Source: Erysipelotrichaceae bacterium
GTDB taxonomy: Bacteria; Bacillota_I; Bacilli_A; Erysipelotrichales; Erysipelotrichaceae
Length of the DNA stretch: 64,000 nt
Direction of reading: 5' to 3'
NCBI GenBank assembly: GCA_012523895.1
Contig: JAAYSZ010000034.1
Coordinates: 1-64,000 of the forward strand
Shown here: positions 43,434 through 52,817 of the stretch, piece by piece
How the letters are laid out: every line of letters begins with the position of its first letter
Position numbering within the stretch: position 1 is the stretch's first letter
Notes under the pieces: model-generated
Told to the model about the DNA's origin: nothing
What the model saw: only the letters and a program-made list of their open reading frames with translations
Databases searched by the model: none
Program-made: the position numbers and the translations under genes

Positions 43434-43441
43434 AAATAAAA

Positions 43442-43518
43442 TGGTGACTCGTACGGGATTCGAACCCGTGCATGGTGCCGTGAAAGGGCACTGTGTTAGA
43501 CCTCTTCACCAACGAGCC
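43442..43518 (-). tRNA. tRNA-Glu (TTC anticodon)
   Basis: 77 nt with encoded CCA. Acceptor GGCTCGT/ACGAGTC, anticodon loop CTTTCAC in stem GTGCC/GGCAC, T-loop TTCGAAT. Co-transcribed with tRNA-Trp (8 bp apart), Glu first. Confidence 0.95.
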
Positions 43519-43531
43519 ACGTTGCCCTAGT

Positions 43532-43561
43532 ATAATAGCACAAAACCATTACATAAAACAA
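43532..43561 (-). promoter_or_regulatory. tRNA-Glu/Trp promoter
   Basis: TTGTTT at 43561-43556, 18-bp spacer and TATTAT at 43537-43532 (TATACT overlaps three bases downstream as alternative). It lies 13 nt before tRNA-Glu. Confidence 0.5.
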
Positions 43562-43615
43562 GCTTTATTTAAAAAATGTCTTTCTATTAAGATTTATTAA
43601 GGTTTTTTTATTAGA

Positions 43616-43644
43616 TTGAGAATTAAGTAAGCAAAATATATAAT
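43616..43644 (+). promoter_or_regulatory. Promoter of the phosphodiester glycosidase operon
   Basis: TTGAGA at 43616-43621, 17-bp spacer, TATAAT at 43639-43644. It gives a 5' UTR of about 15 nt that carries the ribosome site AGGAGA. Confidence 0.65.
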
Positions 43645-43665
43645 TATTATTAGGAGAAAAAAGTT

Positions 43666-44643
43666 ATGACAAGTAAAAATACTAAAAAAGGAATATCCAT
43701 TGGTCTTGTTGTTGGCTTAGCTATCTTAATGATAATAAGCACTATAGGAATAACTGGATATCTATATTACAAAGAACAATATAGAGGAGAAGCAGTAGCT
43801 TACTCAAAACAATTAATTAAAGATATTCAAGAAGATAGTTTTGAATACAAAATTGCTAAACTATATTACTCTGAAGAAGAAATTAAATCTATTAAAGAAG
43901 ATATAAAAATCATAGAAACAACTAATGATGAAGTTGTAGAAAATGATGATGGAATAGAAATTCATAAAATTAAGGGTACAACATATCAAGCAACAATGAT
44001 GATTGTAAAAAATCCAGAAGATGTAATTGTTGCGGTTAACCCTACTCTTGATTCAGCTGGTGCTGGATTATCATTAGATGAATACATTGAACTACATGAT
44101 GGTATTGCTGGTATTAATGCTGGTGGTTTTGAAGATGCTGGTGGTAAAGGTAATGGAGGACAAGCTTGGGGAATTGTAATATCAGATGGAAAGCTTGTAT
44201 CAGGGAATTTAAATGATTACACTTCAGTAATTGGAATCAACTATGATAATCAACTAGTTGTTAAAGATATGAGTGCTAAACAAGCTTTAGAATGGAATAT
44301 AAGAGATGCTGTTACTTTTGGACCAATTTTTATTGATCAATTTCAAGTAGTATTTGAAAGTGGAAGACATCCAGGTCTTAATCCTAGAACAGTAATTGGA
44401 CAAAGAGAAGATGGTGCATTTTTATTTTTAGTAATCGATGGTAGACAACCTGTTTCTTTAGGTTCAACATATCAAGATATTATTGATATTATGTTAGATT
44501 TTAATGCTATGACAGCTGCTAACCTTGATGGAGGAAATTCTACTGTTATGGTTTATAACGGTGAAACATTAAATTCAACTGTATCAATTTATGGCGCTAG
44601 ATACTTACCTACTGCCTTTGTAGTAAAGAAAGGAAGTAACTAA
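43666..44643 (+). CDS. Phosphodiester glycosidase family protein (NAGPA-like)
   Basis: 325 aa, one N-terminal membrane helix (about 10-32) with the rest outside the membrane. The domain shows GINAGGFEDAGGKGNG, VVKDMS, ARTVIGQREDG-type strand, LFLVIDGRQPVSLGST and the catalytic-region AANLDGGNSTVMVYNG. Family members cleave GlcNAc-1-phosphodiester or process exopolysaccharide. It is followed by a second membrane-anchored protein with 1 bp between, so they act together at the cell surface, perhaps in wall teichoic acid or capsule turnover (inference). Confidence 0.88.
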   Translation: MTSKNTKKGISIGLVVGLAILMIISTIGITGYLYYKEQYRGEAVAYSKQLIKDIQEDSFEYKIAKLYYSEEEIKSIKEDIKIIETTNDEVVENDDGIEIHKIKGTTYQATMMIVKNPEDVIVAVNPTLDSAGAGLSLDEYIELHDGIAGINAGGFEDAGGKGNGGQAWGIVISDGKLVSGNLNDYTSVIGINYDNQLVVKDMSAKQALEWNIRDAVTFGPIFIDQFQVVFESGRHPGLNPRTVIGQREDGAFLFLVIDGRQPVSLGSTYQDIIDIMLDFNAMTAANLDGGNSTVMVYNGETLNSTVSIYGARYLPTAFVVKKGSN

Positions 44644-44644
44644 A

Positions 44645-45676
44645 ATGAAAAGAAGTTTAAATAGTAAAGCAGCTCTTATATTTTTAGCTATAATTTTTAT
44701 ATTATGTATTGCTAGTAGTGCATTAATTTTAAACAGTCAAAAAACAAAACTTTTAAAAGCAGAATCAGATATGCCTGAAAGTGCTATTAGTACATATTTT
44801 AAACAAATTAAAAATAATGAATTTGATGAAATATATGATGATTCACTAATTATAGATCCACACTTAAATACTAAAGATGATTATATTGATGCTTTAAAAG
44901 AAATATACAAAGATGTTGATTTAGATAAATTAAACTTTATTAAAGATGATGAAGACATGTATCAAATTACATATGAAAATAAATTAATCTCTAATTTAAG
45001 ATTAATTAAATCAAATGATGGAAAATATATTGCAAGTACAATCTTTAAAGGGGATAATAATTATACAGTACAAGTACCTTTAGATGTAACTTTATTAGTA
45101 AATAACAATGAAATTGATGATACATACATCACTTTAAAAGAAGTGCCTGCAAATAATTTTAATGGCTTATCTAATAAAGATGATGCCCCTATAGTAAATA
45201 CATATCAAATTAATAATTTAATTAATGAACCAGAAATAACCATAAAAGAATCAGGTTATGGAATTATAAAAGATGTTTTAAATGATTATTACTATGTAGG
45301 AAAACTACCAACTGATGATAGTTATAAAACATTATTTGAAAACACTGCTAAAGCAATCGCAAAATACCCTACAAAAGATGGAGGGTTAAACGCAATTCCT
45401 TTTATTACAAACAGTGATTTTCATAATAGAGTAAAAACATTAGATAACCAATGGTATGCTCCACATAACACTGCAACATTTTCAAATGTAGAAATAAAAG
45501 ATGTAATAATGCAAAGTGATAATACAATGATTGGTAATATAACTATGGATTACTATATTGCTTCATCAAGTGCTAGTAAAACTTATCATATTGGCTATCA
45601 AATAACTTTCTTAAATAATAAAATTGCAGGATTTGCAATTGATAATGACTTAAACCCATTAAACAAGGAGGAATAA
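44645..45676 (+). CDS. Membrane-anchored extracellular protein of unknown function
   Basis: 343 aa. One N-terminal helix (about 8-28) then soluble. The first soluble part (about 40-130, SAISTYFKQIKNNEFDEIYD) has the helix-then-sheet look of NTF2-like extracellular domains; the second part (250-340) has a similar NTF2-like feel. I cannot assign a family. It follows the phosphodiester glycosidase gene directly and precedes uridine phosphorylase by 3 bp, so one operon of three genes is likely. Confidence 0.7.
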   Translation: MKRSLNSKAALIFLAIIFILCIASSALILNSQKTKLLKAESDMPESAISTYFKQIKNNEFDEIYDDSLIIDPHLNTKDDYIDALKEIYKDVDLDKLNFIKDDEDMYQITYENKLISNLRLIKSNDGKYIASTIFKGDNNYTVQVPLDVTLLVNNNEIDDTYITLKEVPANNFNGLSNKDDAPIVNTYQINNLINEPEITIKESGYGIIKDVLNDYYYVGKLPTDDSYKTLFENTAKAIAKYPTKDGGLNAIPFITNSDFHNRVKTLDNQWYAPHNTATFSNVEIKDVIMQSDNTMIGNITMDYYIASSSASKTYHIGYQITFLNNKIAGFAIDNDLNPLNKEE

Positions 45677-45679
45677 ATA

Positions 45680-46477
45680 ATGACTAGTGGAAAAATGATT
45701 GATTATGCAGAAGGTTCTGGTAAACAGTACCACATTGGAGTAGGTCCAGAAGATATTGGAAAATATGTTTTCTTACCTGGAGACCCAAAAAGATGTGCAA
45801 AAATCGCACAATACTTTGATGATGCAAAACAAGTTGGTGACACAAGAGAGTATGTAACCTACACTGGATATCTTGAAGGTGTAAAAGTATCAGTAACTTC
45901 AACTGGTATTGGTGGACCAAGTGCAGCAATCGCAATGGAAGAATTGGTTGCTAATGGAGCACATACTTTCATTAGAGTTGGAACTTGTGGAGGAATGCAA
46001 CCAGAAATAAAATCTGGAGATGTTGTAATTGCTACAGGAGCTGTTAGATTTGAAGGCACATCAAAAGAATATGCACCAATAGAATATCCAGCTGTTTCAG
46101 ATTTAAATGTTGCAAACAAACTAGTTGAAGCTGCTAAAACATTAAAACAACCCCATCATGCAGGAGTTGTTCAATGTAAAGATTCTTTCTATGGTCAACA
46201 TAGACCAGACACACTTCCAAATTCAGAAGAATTACTTAGAAAATGGGATGCGTGGATAGAACTTGGCTGTTTAGCATCTGAAATGGAATCAGCTGCCTTA
46301 TTTATAGTTGCAAGCTATCTTAGAGTAAGAGTAGGTTCATGCTTCTTAGTAGTAGCTAATCAAGAAAGAGCAAGATTAGGACTAGATAATCCTCAAGTGC
46401 ATGATACTGATATAGCAATTAAAGTTGGTATTGAAGCAATGAAACAACTAATCAAAGAAGATCTTACTCAGCAATAA
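45680..46477 (+). CDS. udp: Uridine phosphorylase
   Basis: Nucleoside phosphorylase-I fold enzyme splitting uridine with phosphate into uracil and ribose-1-phosphate, 265 aa. Motifs [42 protein letters not shown] and the nucleoside site EMESAALF. The [11 protein letters not shown] loop is typical of Udp. The 3' end overlaps the convergent nucleotidase gene by 14 bp. Good ribosome site GGAGGA. Fits a purine/pyrimidine salvage pair with the opposite-strand nucleotidase. Confidence 0.92.
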   Translation: MTSGKMIDYAEGSGKQYHIGVGPEDIGKYVFLPGDPKRCAKIAQYFDDAKQVGDTREYVTYTGYLEGVKVSVTSTGIGGPSAAIAMEELVANGAHTFIRVGTCGGMQPEIKSGDVVIATGAVRFEGTSKEYAPIEYPAVSDLNVANKLVEAAKTLKQPHHAGVVQCKDSFYGQHRPDTLPNSEELLRKWDAWIELGCLASEMESAALFIVASYLRVRVGSCFLVVANQERARLGLDNPQVHDTDIAIKVGIEAMKQLIKEDLTQQ

Positions 46478-47924
46478 CAATACGGCCTTCAACTTCATGT
46501 TTTAAATGGCCATGATTTGATAAATACTCATCAATCAAATCAAGACAAGAAGTAGAAATAACTCTAGGTTTTCTTATTAATTCTGCTTCAGCATAACTAA
46601 CGTTAAAGAATTCTTCTAAATTTGCAAAATGAAAATTTTGTATTCCAACAGTTAATACATCATCATCTTTAATTTCTTCTCCATTGAACCTTAAATGGAG
46701 AAGTTCTTTTTTTGATCTAGAATATTTAATTTCAATTCCTTTTGAAAATTGATAAAACTCAGTATGTCCACTAAATGCTTCATCTCTAAGCATATGTTTT
46801 ACAAATCTTCTAAATAAATATCCATACATATGAACCATATAAACAGCATCATCATATGGAAAGATTTCTTTTAAAGTTAAATACTTAACTACAGGACCAA
46901 GTGTTTCTCCCCTAATACTACCTGAACCAACAAGCATTACATCTATTCCTAATGTATCTCTAATAACATCACTAAACAAATTCCCAAGAGAAGTTTCTTG
47001 GTTTCTTTTTGGATGAGTTACAACACAATCTAATTTTGTAACTATTCTTTCATACTTACCATCAACCTGGCTTTGATAATGATGTAATACTTCTTCCATA
47101 TCTTTATCTCTAGGAGCATTCTCATCAATTTTTACTAACCCCCATTTATATTTATGAACACAATTTAAATCAGTATCAATTACAATATCAAATCTTCCAA
47201 CTTGATCACTACCATAACCAGCATGTGCAATTAAAATGCCATTTACAATTGCAGGTCTTTCTTGATATGTATGAGAATGTCCTCCAAGTATTAAATCAAC
47301 TCCACTTTCCCTATCAATAAGCTCAGCAAGCATAATATCGTTTTCAATACCTATATGAGATAAAACAATAGTGAAATCAATATCTATACTTTTATAGTTA
47401 TTACAAATTTTTACAACTTCTCTTGCGGCCTCTTCTACACTTATAAAACTTCCAATTAATTCATCTTGTTTTGCGGCAGCTACAATATCTTCTGTAATTA
47501 TCCCAATAACTAAAATTTTTAAACCATCTCTTTCAAGAATTGCATAAGGTTTAAACAATCTAGTATGGCTATTTTTAATATATAAATTTGCATTTAATAT
47601 AGGAAACTTAGCCATTTTTTCAATAAATAATAAATGTGCGATTCCATAGTCAATTTCATGATTTCCTAAAGTAACAGCATCAGGCGCAATTAAATTAATA
47701 ATTTCAATAGTTGAGATTCCTTTAAATTCAGTATCAATTATCGAACCTCTAAACATATCTCCTGATATTGTGTATAAAACATTATCGTGTTCCTGTCTTA
47801 CCTTAGTAATATATCCAGATAAACGTGAGATTCCTCCACTTAAAGTAGTTCCATCTCTCTCTTCAAAAAAATCACCATGCAAATCGTTTGAATGCAGTAT
47901 TACAAAATTCTTATATCTTGTCAT
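46464..47924 (-). CDS. 5'-nucleotidase / cyclic phosphodiesterase family metallophosphatase, second copy
   Basis: 486 aa, distant paralogue of the enzyme at 13929. [30 protein letters not shown] and LGGHSHTYQ build the two-metal site; the C-terminal domain (about 310-480) has [13 protein letters not shown] and [15 protein letters not shown]. No signal peptide, so cytosolic again. The 14-bp convergent overlap with udp means the two genes read across each other's 3' ends. Confidence 0.88.
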   Translation of the reverse strand: MTRYKNFVILHSNDLHGDFFEERDGTTLSGGISRLSGYITKVRQEHDNVLYTISGDMFRGSIIDTEFKGISTIEIINLIAPDAVTLGNHEIDYGIAHLLFIEKMAKFPILNANLYIKNSHTRLFKPYAILERDGLKILVIGIITEDIVAAAKQDELIGSFISVEEAAREVVKICNNYKSIDIDFTIVLSHIGIENDIMLAELIDRESGVDLILGGHSHTYQERPAIVNGILIAHAGYGSDQVGRFDIVIDTDLNCVHKYKWGLVKIDENAPRDKDMEEVLHHYQSQVDGKYERIVTKLDCVVTHPKRNQETSLGNLFSDVIRDTLGIDVMLVGSGSIRGETLGPVVKYLTLKEIFPYDDAVYMVHMYGYLFRRFVKHMLRDEAFSGHTEFYQFSKGIEIKYSRSKKELLHLRFNGEEIKDDDVLTVGIQNFHFANLEEFFNVSYAEAELIRKPRVISTSCLDLIDEYLSNHGHLKHEVEGRIVIAE

Positions 47925-48010
47925 AATATCACCTACTTTATTAAATTATAAAATAAATGAATCAATTTTAGAATTGACAAAAGGACATATTAATTATTAA
48001 ATTGTTTACC

Positions 48011-48040
48011 AAAAGTAAAAAAAGATATTTTTATATCTTT
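48011..48040 (-). terminator. Terminator after the Gx transporter gene
   Basis: 8-bp stem AAAGATAT/ATATCTTT with loop of four, overlapping the last codons and stop, followed by TTTTACTTTT on the minus strand. Confidence 0.7.
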
Positions 48041-48531
48041 TTCATTAATCTAAGTGCATTTTTAGAAACAATACCAGTTATTACACCCATTGGAATTGAA
48101 CCAAGTAATAAGTAAGGCATTATCGCAATCATTCTAGGTTGATTATAAAACATTATTACAACCAATACTTGCCCTAAACTATGCATTACAGAACATACTA
48201 CTAAAGAAAATATCAATGATGATTTAAGTTTATGAGTAATTATTAATGCAATACTACTAAGAACTACTCCTCCTAAAGCAATCCAAAAAGTAGAACCAAA
48301 AATTAATCCTCTAATTAAGTTTCCGATAAAAACTCTCATTACATTTACAACAAGCATTTCTTTGATTCCAAACATTTCAATTGTGATTAAAGCAATAATA
48401 TTAGCTAAACCAATTCTTATCCCAAAAGGAAATATATTTCCAATATATATGGATTCAAATAAGTTTAAAGAAATTGCCATTGCACAAAGCATTGTAACAT
48501 ATACAAATCTTTTTGTTTCACTCATCTTCAT
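48031..48531 (-). CDS. Gx transporter family membrane protein
   Basis: 166-aa membrane protein with about five helices. MCAMAISLNLFESIYIGNIFPFGIRIGLAN is the family signature region (split in description at about residues 15-45), formerly called heptaprenyl diphosphate synthase component I. In many anaerobes this gene follows a small NusG domain-II protein, as here, with a 4-bp overlap. The substrate is not known; a prenyl or cofactor role has been guessed. It is the last gene before a terminator. Confidence 0.85.
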   Translation of the reverse strand: MKMSETKRFVYVTMLCAMAISLNLFESIYIGNIFPFGIRIGLANIIALITIEMFGIKEMLVVNVMRVFIGNLIRGLIFGSTFWIALGGVVLSSIALIITHKLKSSLIFSLVVCSVMHSLGQVLVVIMFYNQPRMIAIMPYLLLGSIPMGVITGIVSKNALRLMKKI

Positions 48532-48869
48532 TCTGGTTTCACCGCTACATACACTTCATTAGGTATACAGATAATAGGAATATAACTATCCTTACTAACC
48601 CAACCTACTCCACTACAAATATGATTAGGACACTCTTCATTAGTAACACGCCACATTCCATCTTTTACTTCAACTTCCATATGACCATAAGATCCTGTAA
48701 ATTTATACACTGCATCTTTATCAGGATCAAATTCAATAATAACTTCATTATTATGAACAACTTGAACTATAATCTTATTTAAACTATCTGTATATAATTT
48801 ATAAGCACCAAGAAAAGCTATCATAATAATTACAAATATAGATATAATAATAATTTCTTTTTTCTTCAT
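48528..48869 (-). CDS. NusG domain II-containing exported protein
   Basis: 113 aa. One N-terminal membrane helix, then a beta-rich NusG domain-II-like fold with GSYGHMEVEVKDGMWRVTNEECPNHICSGVG and a two-Cys motif (positions about 75-82, C-P-N-H-I-C). This family occurs next to Gx transporters and sometimes ApbE/Rnf genes. The CxxxxC pair may be a disulphide or metal site. It overlaps the Gx gene, an almost invariable pair. Confidence 0.85.
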   Translation of the reverse strand: MKKKEIIIISIFVIIMIAFLGAYKLYTDSLNKIIVQVVHNNEVIIEFDPDKDAVYKFTGSYGHMEVEVKDGMWRVTNEECPNHICSGVGWVSKDSYIPIICIPNEVYVAVKPE

Positions 48870-48898
48870 AATTCACTCCATGCGATATTATATCATTT

Positions 48899-50266
48899 TT
48901 ACTCTTCTACTAAAACAGTTAAATCTTCTGCCCATATATATTTAAATACTCTTTTTAATCCAAAAATCAATCTAACTAGCTGTTCTAATTGAGTAATCAA
49001 CAATACAATTACAATACTTTCTATTTTAAATACATTTACAGAAATAAATGCTAAAGGTAAACCAACCAACCATTCAATACCAGAATCTAAAAACTGTAAT
49101 ACATTTACATCTCCACCAGACCTTAATATTGAAAATATTACAAAATTAAATAATCTCATAGAAACTTTTAACGCAAATACAAATAATAATGAAACAGCTA
49201 ATGAATTAGTTATAGGATCTTTTAAATTAAACATCGCAACTAAAGGTTTTGAAAAAACAATCATACTTATTACTAATATTACTGACATCATAAATGACAA
49301 TCCAAAATGATAGTTACTTTCTTCCTTAGCTTTTTCTATTTTACCTGCACCTAATATATTACCTAATAACGATTGAACCGCACTTCCATAGCCATATATA
49401 GCAGCATTAAATAAATTACTAATCTGAAAACTTACATAATAAGCATCCATAGAAGTTTTTCCTAGTTGTCCAAATGCTTTGATAAATAATGTGTTTCCAA
49501 ATCCAAATAATGCTTCATTAATAACCAAGGGAATAATCTTTTTAGTAATTGTTAATATAAACTTTTTTTCAAAATGAAACATTTCATTTATAGGTCCTAA
49601 AAATGGTTGTTTAGTATATAAAGCATGTATTAAATAAAAACTATTTGAACAAAGCATTGCAATAACAGTCGCAATAGCTGCACCTTGTACTCCTAACTTA
49701 GGAAAAGGTCCAACTCCATAGATTAATAAATAATTTAAAACTGTATTAATCAACATTGAACTAAAACTTATTTTTAATGTTAAACTAGATTGTTTCATAC
49801 TTCTATAAGTAGCCGCAAAAGCAAAATTAATACCACTAATTATTAAATAAAATTTAGAAATATTTAAATATTTTAAAGCATTTTCTATAATTATAGAATC
49901 ATCAATATAAAATTTCATGATTAAAGAACCAAAAAAACTAGCAACTAAAAACCAAAAAAATCCATTTATAAAAGCTAAAACTACAGATAGACCAAATGTT
50001 CTTCTTAAATTTTTATAATCATTAGCACCATAAAATTGAGCGCTAAACATGCTTGTTCCACCAATAATTCCATAATTAATCATTCCTGATAATATGTCTA
50101 TTTGAGATGCTGTACCAACAGCACTAACCATCCCAATCCATGAAACCATTATGGTATCAACAATACCCATAGCACCTGCTAAAACTTGTTGAAACATTAA
50201 AGGAAGTGCCATACTAGCACTTTTTTTATAAAACTTTTTATTTCCTATGTACTTCTTTAAATTCAT
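48899..50266 (-). CDS. MATE family efflux transporter, second copy
   Basis: 455-aa membrane protein with 12 helices. GAMGIVDTIMVSWIGMVSAVG is the N-terminal MATE signature, and PKLGVQGAAIATVIAMLCSNSFYL is the counterpart in the middle. It begins 7 bp after aroQ and is on the same strand, so it may be the eighth gene of the aro operon. That would link it to aromatic compounds, as an exporter; alternatively the position is chance. Confidence 0.88.
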   Translation of the reverse strand: MNLKKYIGNKKFYKKSASMALPLMFQQVLAGAMGIVDTIMVSWIGMVSAVGTASQIDILSGMINYGIIGGTSMFSAQFYGANDYKNLRRTFGLSVVLAFINGFFWFLVASFFGSLIMKFYIDDSIIIENALKYLNISKFYLIISGINFAFAATYRSMKQSSLTLKISFSSMLINTVLNYLLIYGVGPFPKLGVQGAAIATVIAMLCSNSFYLIHALYTKQPFLGPINEMFHFEKKFILTITKKIIPLVINEALFGFGNTLFIKAFGQLGKTSMDAYYVSFQISNLFNAAIYGYGSAVQSLLGNILGAGKIEKAKEESNYHFGLSFMMSVILVISMIVFSKPLVAMFNLKDPITNSLAVSLLFVFALKVSMRLFNFVIFSILRSGGDVNVLQFLDSGIEWLVGLPLAFISVNVFKIESIVIVLLITQLEQLVRLIFGLKRVFKYIWAEDLTVLVEE

Positions 50267-50273
50267 GACTCAA

Positions 50274-50708
50274 TTATATACTATTCTTTAATAAATCTAT
50301 AGCCATTAGATAACCATCAAATCCATGTCCTTTAATTTGAGAAATACAATAAAGTGAACAATAAGATATTTTCCTAAAATCTTCTCTTTCATCTATATCA
50401 GAAATATGAACCTCAACTACAGGTATTGGAGAGATAGCTTTAATTGCATCAGCTATTGCAACACTTGTATGTGTATATCCAGCAGGATTAATTATTACAC
50501 CATCAAAACCTTCAAAATAAGCATCTTGAATCCAAGTAACAATTTCTCCTTCATAATTACTTTGTTTTAAATTAACTTCAATATTTAATTTCTTACAATA
50601 CTCAATAATTAATTCTTTTAAGTAATCATAATCCTTTGTTCCATAAATTTCTTTTTCTCTAATTCCTAACATATTTATATTAGGACCATTAATAACTAAT
50701 ATTTTCAT
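50274..50708 (-). CDS. aroQ: 3-dehydroquinate dehydratase, type II
   Basis: Dodecameric cytosolic enzyme removing water from 3-dehydroquinate, 144 aa. INGPNINMLGIREKEIYG at the N-terminus, IINPAGYTHTSVAIADAI with the catalytic His, and EVHISDIDEREDFRKISY. Length and motifs match. It overlaps tyrA by 4 bp. It supplies the one shikimate step otherwise missing from the aro operon. Confidence 0.94.
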   Translation of the reverse strand: MKILVINGPNINMLGIREKEIYGTKDYDYLKELIIEYCKKLNIEVNLKQSNYEGEIVTWIQDAYFEGFDGVIINPAGYTHTSVAIADAIKAISPIPVVEVHISDIDEREDFRKISYCSLYCISQIKGHGFDGYLMAIDLLKNSI

Positions 50709-51556
50709 TTTCTTATATCAAATAACTTTCTTCTTTCAGTAGATTGAACAAACAATCTTTTCATTTCTTCAATATCAGAATTATCTAATGCCTTTTGAAA
50801 ATGTAGTATAGCCTCTACAAAATCATCAATTTCTTTTGATAAATTTTCTTTATTCATCATAAATAATTCTGTCCATAAAACATCATTTATCTTAGCAATC
50901 CTTGTAAGATCTCTAAAACTATCTCCTGTATAATCAACCAAATGAGTATTATCTTTAGAATTCATTAAACTAACCGCAATAACATGAGTTAATTGAGAAA
51001 CAAATCCAACCATCTCATCATGTGTTTCAGGATCTAATTCTACAATAGTATTAAAGTTAAGTATCTTTGCAATATCAGTTGCAACTCTTATACCTTCTTC
51101 AGTATTGTCCTTTGTAGGTACAATAATATAGTTTGCTGGTTCAAACATGCTAGTATCCGCATATTTAATTCCACTAACTTCTTTTCCTGCCATAGGATGA
51201 CTTGCAATAAACTCAACATCATCTCTTAAAATTTCTTTTAAACCTTTTAATACTTCAACTTTAATTCCTGTAACATCAGTAATAATAGCTCCTGATTTAA
51301 AATATTTTTGATTTTCTTTTACCCAATCTAAAAGTGTTAACGGATATAAAGCAAATATAATAATATCTGCATTTTTAACTAAACTAGGATCATCCCCACC
51401 TTCTACAATCCAATTAAGCTTTTTAGCAAATTCAACAGCCTCTAAATCAATATCAATACCTATCAGTTGATAATTTGCTCTTGCAAGTCCTTTTGCATAA
51501 CTGCCACCTAATAAACCTAAACCTACAATCGCAATCTTTTTCGCTTTAGATATCAT
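50705..51556 (-). CDS. tyrA: Prephenate dehydrogenase
   Basis: NAD(P)-dependent oxidative decarboxylation of prephenate to 4-hydroxyphenylpyruvate, 283 aa. Rossmann motif GLGLLGGSYAKGLA, catalytic-region FIASHPMAGKEVSGI and the helical domain PETHDEMVGFVSQLTHVIA. No chorismate mutase or ACT domain is fused. It overlaps aroA (11 bp) and aroQ (4 bp). Present in the aro operon, it makes the operon a Tyr-pathway unit under the Tyr/Phe leader. Confidence 0.93.
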   Translation of the reverse strand: MISKAKKIAIVGLGLLGGSYAKGLARANYQLIGIDIDLEAVEFAKKLNWIVEGGDDPSLVKNADIIIFALYPLTLLDWVKENQKYFKSGAIITDVTGIKVEVLKGLKEILRDDVEFIASHPMAGKEVSGIKYADTSMFEPANYIIVPTKDNTEEGIRVATDIAKILNFNTIVELDPETHDEMVGFVSQLTHVIAVSLMNSKDNTHLVDYTGDSFRDLTRIAKINDVLWTELFMMNKENLSKEIDDFVEAILHFQKALDNSDIEEMKRLFVQSTERRKLFDIRK

Positions 51557-52817
51557 ATTCTTCTACCTCTATTCCTAATTTTATTAAATCTTTGAAAAAA
51601 TTTGGATAACTTTTTGTGATAGCATGCGCATCTTCTATTACAATTTCATTTTCCGCAATAGTTGCTAAAATGCTAAGAGCCATAACAATTCTATGATCAT
51701 TATGTCCAAAAAGAGTTATTCCTCCTTTTATCTTTGTTTTTCCTTTTATAAATACTTCTGTTTCACTACTTGTAATATTACATCCAAGTTTTTTTAATTC
51801 TGTTTCCATCGCAAGAATTCTATCAGATTCTTTAATTCTTAACCTTCCTGCATTAATAATATGTGTATCACCTTTAGCTTGTGTAGCCAATGCCATCACA
51901 ATTGGACCTAAATCAGGACAATCTTTTAAATCAACAATAGTTCCTATTAAATTACTTGGTTTACTAATATAGATATTACCTTCTTCAATATTTCCATTCA
52001 TATTTTTAATAATATCAATTATAGCTTTATCACCTTGTTTGCTATTAACATTTAAACCATCAATTTTTACAATACTATTAATTTGACCTAAAGCACTAAA
52101 GAAACTCATCTGTGAAAAATCACCTTCAATAGTACAATCATTTGATTTATATTTTTGACTACCTTTTATCTTATAAAATAAATTGTTTTCTTTTTCTAAA
52201 TCAATATTAAATTTATTTAAAGCATCAACTGTAAGATTTATATAACTTTCTGATTCATAAGGTTCTAATATTGTTAATGTAGAATCATTTTCTAATAAAG
52301 GTAATGCATATAATAATCCTGTAATAAATTGAGATGAAACACTTCCATCAATAATAAAATTATCACTTTTTAAAGGTCCTTTAATATGTAAACCATCATC
52401 TTCATATTTAAATAACAATCCTTGTTTATCAAATATTTCCCTATAAACATTTAATGGTCTTTCCATTAATCTTTTACTACCCGTAAATATTACTTCTTTA
52501 TTTGTTAATGCAAATATTGGAATAAGAAATCTTAAAGTGCTTCCTGATTCATTACAATCAATAATTTCTTTATCATTTATATCTAATAAATTTATCCCTT
52601 CAACTGTTAAACTATCATCTTTTAAGGTTATCTTAGCACCTAATTTTTCCATACAATTGATAGTTGCAATAATATCATTTGAATAATTTACATTAGATAT
52701 ATTACTAACTCCTTCACTTAAACTAGCTCCAATTATTACTCTATGAGCAATTGATTTACTAGAAGGAATATTAATAATATTTTCATTATTTTTTCCTGGT
52801 TTTATCTTAACTTTCAT
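51546..52817 (-). CDS. aroA: 3-phosphoshikimate 1-carboxyvinyltransferase (EPSP synthase)
   Basis: Transfers the enolpyruvyl group of PEP to shikimate-3-phosphate, 423 aa from the ATG at 52817 (the frame opens at a TTG at 52832, which I reject; GTAGAG before ATG fits better). Motifs IPSSKSIAHRVIIGASL with the Lys, CNESGSTLRFLIPI, and HNDHRIVMALSILA near the end, and RIKESDRILAMETELKKLG. It overlaps the DAHP synthase gene by 11 bp, as the operon is tightly packed. Confidence 0.94.
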   Translation of the reverse strand: MKVKIKPGKNNENIINIPSSKSIAHRVIIGASLSEGVSNISNVNYSNDIIATINCMEKLGAKITLKDDSLTVEGINLLDINDKEIIDCNESGSTLRFLIPIFALTNKEVIFTGSKRLMERPLNVYREIFDKQGLLFKYEDDGLHIKGPLKSDNFIIDGSVSSQFITGLLYALPLLENDSTLTILEPYESESYINLTVDALNKFNIDLEKENNLFYKIKGSQKYKSNDCTIEGDFSQMSFFSALGQINSIVKIDGLNVNSKQGDKAIIDIIKNMNGNIEEGNIYISKPSNLIGTIVDLKDCPDLGPIVMALATQAKGDTHIINAGRLRIKESDRILAMETELKKLGCNITSSETEVFIKGKTKIKGGITLFGHNDHRIVMALSILATIAENEIVIEDAHAITKSYPNFFKDLIKLGIEVEEYDI

